From the NCBI GenBank assembly GCA_001939145.1, contig LSRX01000061.1:1240952-1304951 (forward strand): 64,000 nucleotides of DNA, in the 5' to 3' direction. Both the position numbers and the translations under genes were made by a program. How positions within the stretch are numbered: position 1 is the first letter of the stretch; each line of letters starts with the position of its first letter. The DNA is from Symbiodinium microadriaticum. Taxonomy: Eukaryota; Sar; Dinophyceae; Suessiales; Symbiodiniaceae. Positions 58,721 through 64,000 of this stretch are shown here, one piece after another. The notes under the pieces were generated by a model. The model searched no databases. It had not been told where the DNA came from and was given only the letters and a program-made list of their open reading frames with translations.

Positions 58721-59339
58721 AGACGGGCGCGACAGCTCGCGCGCGCACGTACTCGCCAGCGGGCGCTGCGGGTTGCACAGCGGGAAGGAGGCAAGCTTTG
58801 AGCCCACGCTGGACGGCTTTTGCGTCGTTCGCAGCACTCCGGGCACGTGCTTGTTGCTGGAATGGAGCACGCTGCCCGAACCCAGCGGACTTGGCAGGGC
58901 TGCGACTCGTTTGAATTTTCGGCCTGCATGCCACGCCGTGGTGCCACGCCACCCTCAGCGATCCACGCACTTTGCTCGCCCCTGAGGCAATTCAAAGCCG
59001 CAATCCTGTGCTGTTGCCGGGCTTCCATCCGGCTTCCAGGGCCTTTTCGCGCTCGCAAGCTCGGTGCGCCGCAAGACGGGGCTTGACTGGCAGCAGTGCT
59101 GGGCGAGCCAGCACTCACACTGGCACCTCAGGCCATGCAGCTCGCTTAGCCATCAGTTGCCGAAGTCTGATGTCATCACACCTGCAAACTAAGCGTCTGT
59201 CGCAGCAACTCGTGGAAGCCTTTCGGAGACTCGTCGCATCGTCGACCGAGCAGGCTTGATGCTCATCTCATAGTCAGCGATCTTCCTGAATATAAAACCG
59301 CAATCGTGCAGTTAAAGTAATGCATATGTTCCACTGCAT

Positions 59340-59372
<33 letters not shown>
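59340..59372. repeat. (GCT)n trinucleotide run
   Basis: About ten GCT units. Confidence 0.9.
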
Positions 59373-59375
<3 letters not shown>

Positions 59376-59494
59376 TCTCTCCCCGTGTCACTCGATGCAG
59401 ATCTGATGCTGGCAGTGTCCATCATCTGCAATGGTGTCTGTTTCATTGCAGTGTGGGAGTTCTTGAAGTGGTGCTTTCAAAGTGTGCTCGTCCG

Positions 59495-59740
59495 CCAAGA
59501 GGCAGGACGGCGACGACTTCGCTTGCCCTTGGCTTTGCGCCGTGACCGCTGCGGACCGGGACCGGGTTGCGGCCAGAGAGTAAACTCAGTAAACGCCAGG
59601 GTTGCCTTCCTGCCGAGCGCGCATGGAACGACAGGTCGTCCCCCAGCAGTGGTTGGCACACACCACGGCGCTGGGCGCAAGTGGCCCTGCCCCAAACATA
59701 CGGAGGCGTCGCAGTCGCTTCTGCGGCTCAAACTTTGGCA
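59495..59740 (+). mobile_element. LINE fragment, plus orientation
   Basis: Plus frames read RLRLPLALRRDRCG and, after a frame change, VVPQQWLAHTTAL then NIRRRRSRFCGSNFG. These are hallmark words of the C-terminal part of dinoflagellate LINE proteins. Confidence 0.55.
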
Positions 59741-59899
59741 CAGGATGTGCAGCGCGCCCGCGCCGGCGCTGACGTGCGTTCGCTCCTTGAAAATTTCCGC
59801 CGCCGTTTCGACCATTCCCTGTCCAAGCAATCCATGAACAGGCTCCCAATGGTCGTGCCGACATTGTTACGCCCTTCCGTTACACGCGACATATGGGTG

Positions 59900-61840
59900 A
59901 CGAACAGCGTGCCGACATAACAGCTTGCTGCGACAACACGCATTTTCGGATCGCTTCCTTCCTGACAAACGCAACGCCAAAATGCAGCAACACAAACCCG
60001 TCGCTCGGGAAAGCCTTACACTGTAGCCATACGCACACAGGCCCCACACACTCCAATAACATGCAGATGACCGTGCCGGTCGTGAACCACCAGCACACGT
60101 TCAAACGGATTCGTGTGTACGCAACAAAAAGTGTGTGAAACAAAAATAAAACAATACGAAATGTGACGCTAAGCTCGCTGAACTTCCATTGGTAACAACA
60201 CTTACTTACCTACTTGGCCACATCTGCTTATTGACTTTCGCATTTGCCGAACCGTCCTTGCGGCAGGTTTGCGACAGAGGGTCACCAGCATGGCAACGCA
60301 GCACGGCACCCAACAAGCCACAGCGAAACTGCATCTGCAAGACTTTCTGCAACACCAACAGTGGTGAATTGCCAAGTCCCGAACAGTTGTTCCCATGTGG
60401 CTGGTTTCGACGAAGCCGATAGCTGGAATCGGTGCCCGCTTGAGGCGTGAACACCGTGTAAACGATTGTTGCCAAACGTCTCAGCCACCATATTTCAACT
60501 TGGCCTTCATGGGCTCAACGTCGTCAGTTGGTAAGCATACACCAAAAGCCCAAATAATCCGGAAACGATGCAGGTAGAATAAACTGCATTGCCGCGATGT
60601 TCGATGTCAGACTTCTTCACTCACGACAAGATCCACGGTTCCTTGCCTTGCCCGGTCCACCATCGGCGTTTGCGTGCACTACTCGCACCGCGCAAATGCG
60701 CCGAGGTTCGGTACCGGAATGTTGCGAAAGCCCGGGACCAAAGCTGATCCAAGGACATCGTTTGCTGTCACTTTTCAGTGGGTCAGCGTGTGCAAAAATT
60801 CAATGGGGAAGCACGCAACAAACATCATAATTCGCGACAAATGTTTCCCAACGAAATTTGCAGCGTGAAAAGCAGATTTTGCGCTGAACTCGTCTGCAGG
60901 AAACTGCGAGAAATTCAGCCATAGCAAGCTTAGCTTGCAGGTCTTGCATGTGTTGTATTGCCACACAAACCGAGATAATGCAGAACAACAACGCTGAGGT
61001 CAACGCAGAAGCAGTTGCCATGGCTACGGCTTTTGCACAATTTGTAAAGCTCGCTTGGAATGTTGCTGATTGTATCAAACGATGGGCTTTAATGCGAACA
61101 CCTGCCCATCGGTAACCACTTCGCATGCCATATTCTTCCTACACTGCTTGAAGCTGCAAGACGAATGCCCACAAAAAGAACGTTTTCTCGGTTTGGCAAA
61201 TATTCGCTGACAAATCATGTTCCTGGAGCCCTACCGGCCATGCAGCTGCCCAGTGGCAGGAAGGTGCCGTAGACCTGGGAGCAATGTCTCCAGCTCAATC
61301 TCTAAACCCTGGGCTCTTTTCTTCGGGTGCAGACTCCAGACTCCGGCTGGAACATGTTTAGTTCAGGGCGCCACAGATCTGAACCCACTGCATCCGCCAG
61401 CACTCAACAAACCCTACAATAACAGAGTCATACTGATTAAGGCCTCATCCCAGGAAAACATGTATTGATACCAGCAATCATCGTGATTCAAAACTGAGGA
61501 TTAGAAAAGCCTGCAACCTCCCCAAGCCGCGGAAAATGCCACCGCCGAATGCCCACTTGCATGCACTACTTTTGAGCCTTTGTCTCCCAGACTGCCCTGA
61601 CGTTGTGCTTTGCTCAAGTGGTCTTGGCACGGGCTCACGCCGTCGCGGCTCCACAAAGGTGGAGGGCAGCCCTGCCGGCTCAGGTTATCTTCGGGCTTGG
61701 CCTTCGACATGCTTCAACTCTCTGTAGCAGAGCACTACCCCAACCCTAAACCCTAAACCAATCCAGTTCGGGGCTCGACTCCTGCATTTTGCTCCACGGC
61801 CAAATCCGAGCTTCCTGGAGTCCAACGTAGAAGAAAAAAC
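59900..61840. other. Spacer, no gene assigned
   Basis: Short frames only. A telomere-like CCCTAAACCCTAAACC occurs at 61741-61757. Nothing else supportable was seen. Confidence 0.4.
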
Positions 61841-61848
61841 AACTCACT

Positions 61849-61874
61849 ACTATGCCGCCGCTACGCGGCATAGT
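61849..61874. other. Hairpin just after the PA14 stop codon
   Basis: ACTATGCCGC and GCGGCATAGT form a perfect 10-bp stem with a 6-base loop (61859-61864), starting two bases downstream of the TGA at 61876-61878 on the minus strand. It could influence 3' end processing; this is inference. Confidence 0.6.
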
Positions 61875-61875
61875 C

Positions 61876-64000
61876 TCACTTTGCATGCTTTAAAGCCGAC
61901 GCGGGCACCGCGACCTTGGAGCCACCGGTATCCGGTCCCTCGTAGCGCATCTTGAAGGCCTCGCCGCCGCCCATCTCGCACATCTCCACCACCAGGTGGT
62001 GGGTGCCTGCCGGAAGGAACATGCTGTGACTAGACCTCTCGAGTTCACCGTGGCAGCCGTTGTTGTCGACGACCTTCTCGCCGTCCAGGTACAGGAGAGA
62101 GCCGTCATCGGAGGCGGTGTAGAACTTGTAGTCGCCCGAGCTCGAGGTTGTGAGAAAGCCACTGCACCGGAGACAGAAGTTGTCGCTTTGGCGAACATGG
62201 GGAAATCTTCCATTGTGCATGTAGATATTCGGCAGAACCTCGCTATGAGCCGGGGTCAGCAACGCAAGGGCGGGGACGTGGCACTGAGCCTGGTTGTAGT
62301 AGTAGTCGCATTCCAAGCCGTCCGCAAAGTCCGTGGCTTCATGTTTGAGGGCAGATCTTGGTATCATGACCTTGGAATTGGCAGTATCCGGTCCCTCATA
62401 TCTCATCTTCAGGCTCTCGCCGCCACCCATCTCACACATGTCCACCACCAGGTCGGTGGGTGCCCGCCGTAAGGAACATGCTTTCACTGGACTTCTCGCT
62501 CTCACCATGGCAGCCGTTGTTGTCGACGACCTTCGCGCCGTTCAGGTACAGGAGGGAGCCGTCATCGGAGGCGGTGTAGAACTTGTAGTTGCCTGCATTC
62601 CTGGTGCTAAGATAGCCGCTGCACCTAATGCAAAAGTTGTCGCATTGCTTGACGTGAGGGAAATTGCCATGGTGCATGTAGATGTTCGGCAGAATGGCGG
62701 TGTGTGCAGCTGTCAAACCTGCAAGGTCGGGGACGTCGCACTGCGCCTGACCATAGAAGTAGTCGCATTCCAAGCCCTCTGTCAAAGGTCGCTTGGCCTG
62801 GTGCTTGAGGGCGGACATTGGGATTGTGACCTTGGAGTTACCGGTATCTGGTCCCTCATATCGCATCTTTAGGCTCTCACCACCACCCATCTCGCACATG
62901 TCCAACACCATGTGATGGAGACCTTGCGTCAAGTACCTGTGATGGCTGGACCTCTCGTGTTCACCATGGCAGCCGTTGTTGTCGACGACCTTCTCGCCGT
63001 TCAGGTACAGGAGGGAGCCGTCATCGGAGGCGGTGTAGAACTTGTAGTTGCCTGCGTTCTTGGTGCTAAGATAGCCGCTGCACCTGATGCAAAAGTTGTC
63101 GCCTTGTGTAATGTGGGGGAAATTGCCGTTGTGCATGTCGATGTGTGGCAGAATTGCGCTGTGAGAGGGGATCAAACCTCCTAGATCGGGGACATGGCAC
63201 TGAGCCTGACCGTAAAAGTAGTCGCATTCCAGACCGTCCGATGCTCGCAACACTTCGTGCTTGAGAACCGGCGCAGGCACTGCGACCTTGGAGCCTCCGG
63301 TATCCGGTCCCTCGTAGCGCAACTTGAAGGCCTCGCCGCCACCCATCTCGCACATCTCCACCACCAGGTGGTGGGTGCCCGCCGCAAGAAACATGCCGTG
63401 ACTAGACCTCTCTTGCTCGCCATGGCAGCCGTTGTTGTCGACGACCTTCGCGCCGTCCAGGTACAGGAGAGAGCCGTCATCGGAGGCGGTGTAGAACGTG
63501 TAGTCGCCCGATTTCGAGGTTGTGAGAACACCACTGCACCGGAGACAGAAGTTGTCGCTTTGCCGAACACGGGGAAATCTTCCATTGTGCATGTAGATAT
63601 TCGGCAGAATTGTGCTGTGTGCAGGGGTCAGCACCGAGAGGTCCGGGACATGGCACTGAGCCTGGCCGTAGAAGTAGTCGCAATCCAAGCCGTCCGCAAA
63701 AAAAGGTTTCACCTCGTGTTTGAGAGCAGACGTGGGTATCATCACCTTGGAGTTGCCGGTATCTGGTCCCTCGTAGCGCAACTTAAAGGCCTCGCCGCCA
63801 CCCATCTCGCACATGTCCACCACCAGGCGATGGACACCTGGTCCAAGGAACTTGTGATGGCTGGACCTCTCGTGTTCGCCATGGCAGCCGTTGTTGTCGA
63901 CGACTTGCTCGCCGTTCAGGTACAGGAGGGAGCCGTCATCGGAGGCGGTGTAGAACTTGTAGTTGCCTGCGTTCTTGGTGCTAAGATAGCCGCTGCACCT
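61876..64000 (-). CDS. Tandem PA14-domain protein, partial, one frameshift
   Basis: Four and a half intronless units of about 152 residues; the 5' end is outside the window. Each unit has DCDYFYGQAQCHVPDL, ILPNIYMHNG, DNFCLRCSGYLST, the PA14 core YKFYTASDDGSLLYLNGEK, VVDNNGCHGE, EMCEMGGGEAFKLRYEGPDT and a link ending SALKHE. PA14 is a beta-barrel found in adhesins, glycosidases and other carbohydrate-binding extracellular proteins. The unit anchor CCGTTGTTGTCGACGACC starts at 62058, 62514, 62973, 63429 and 63888, so lengths alternate 456, 459, 456, 459. A single extra C at 62454 shifts the frame, so the last unit (61876-62453) is out of frame although its own frame is intact to TGA. Conserved Cys suggest secretion. 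The role is probably surface or lectin-like. Confidence 0.88.

Noticed and set aside
58183-59118. 311-codon minus-strand ORF
   Set aside because: It overlaps plus-strand LINE blocks that match known words; the minus frame is most likely their shadow.

Overview
This window is nuclear DNA of a eukaryote, and the gene structure points strongly to a dinoflagellate of the Symbiodinium/Suessiales type. Four signs support this. Every gene that can be reconstructed lies on the minus strand, as in dinoflagellate unidirectional arrays. Introns can be rebuilt from conserved protein motifs and reading phase, and their donors are GC or GA more often than GT, while nearly every acceptor is AG followed by an exonic G. 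TTTAGGG-type telomere-like heptamers are scattered through introns and spacers. Retroelement fragments have the look of dinoflagellate LINEs. No rRNA, tRNA, CRISPR, bacterial operon or complete spliced-leader sequence was seen. Splice models come from reading by eye and were not confirmed by transcripts.  Layout from left to right. 1-0.5 kb: 3' part of a minus-strand gene with a histone H3-like fold. 1.2-6.4 kb: microsatellites, an 87-bp tandem repeat, a 3-kb perfect octanucleotide array and degenerate telomeric DNA. 7.1-7.4 kb: decayed alpha-tubulin fragment. 7.6-12 kb: isolated candidate exons. 12.2-15.0 kb: EF-hand gene. 16.2-17.9 kb: ankyrin-repeat exon and further exons. 19.4-25.7 kb: weak candidate exons and a composite minisatellite. 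25.8-29.0 kb: type I metacaspase. 29.2-30.8 kb: unidentified exons. 31.0-39.8 kb: long pentatricopeptide-repeat (PPR) gene ending in a deaminase-like HAE motif, with a decayed coding stretch inside one 2-kb intron. 42.3-52.8 kb: ABC1K/ADCK (UbiB-family) atypical kinase in at least 22 exons, with an assembly gap and several microsatellites in its introns. 54.7-59.8 kb: LINE fragments in both orientations around a cluster of a short GC-rich dispersed motif. 61.9-64.0 kb: tandem PA14-domain array that runs off the right edge and carries one single-base frameshift.  The genes do not form a pathway. The ABC1K kinase (usually plastid or mitochondrial quinone/lipid metabolism), the PPR protein (usually organelle RNA processing or editing), the metacaspase (Cys protease) and the PA14 array (usually extracellular carbohydrate binding) look like independent neighbours in one co-oriented array.
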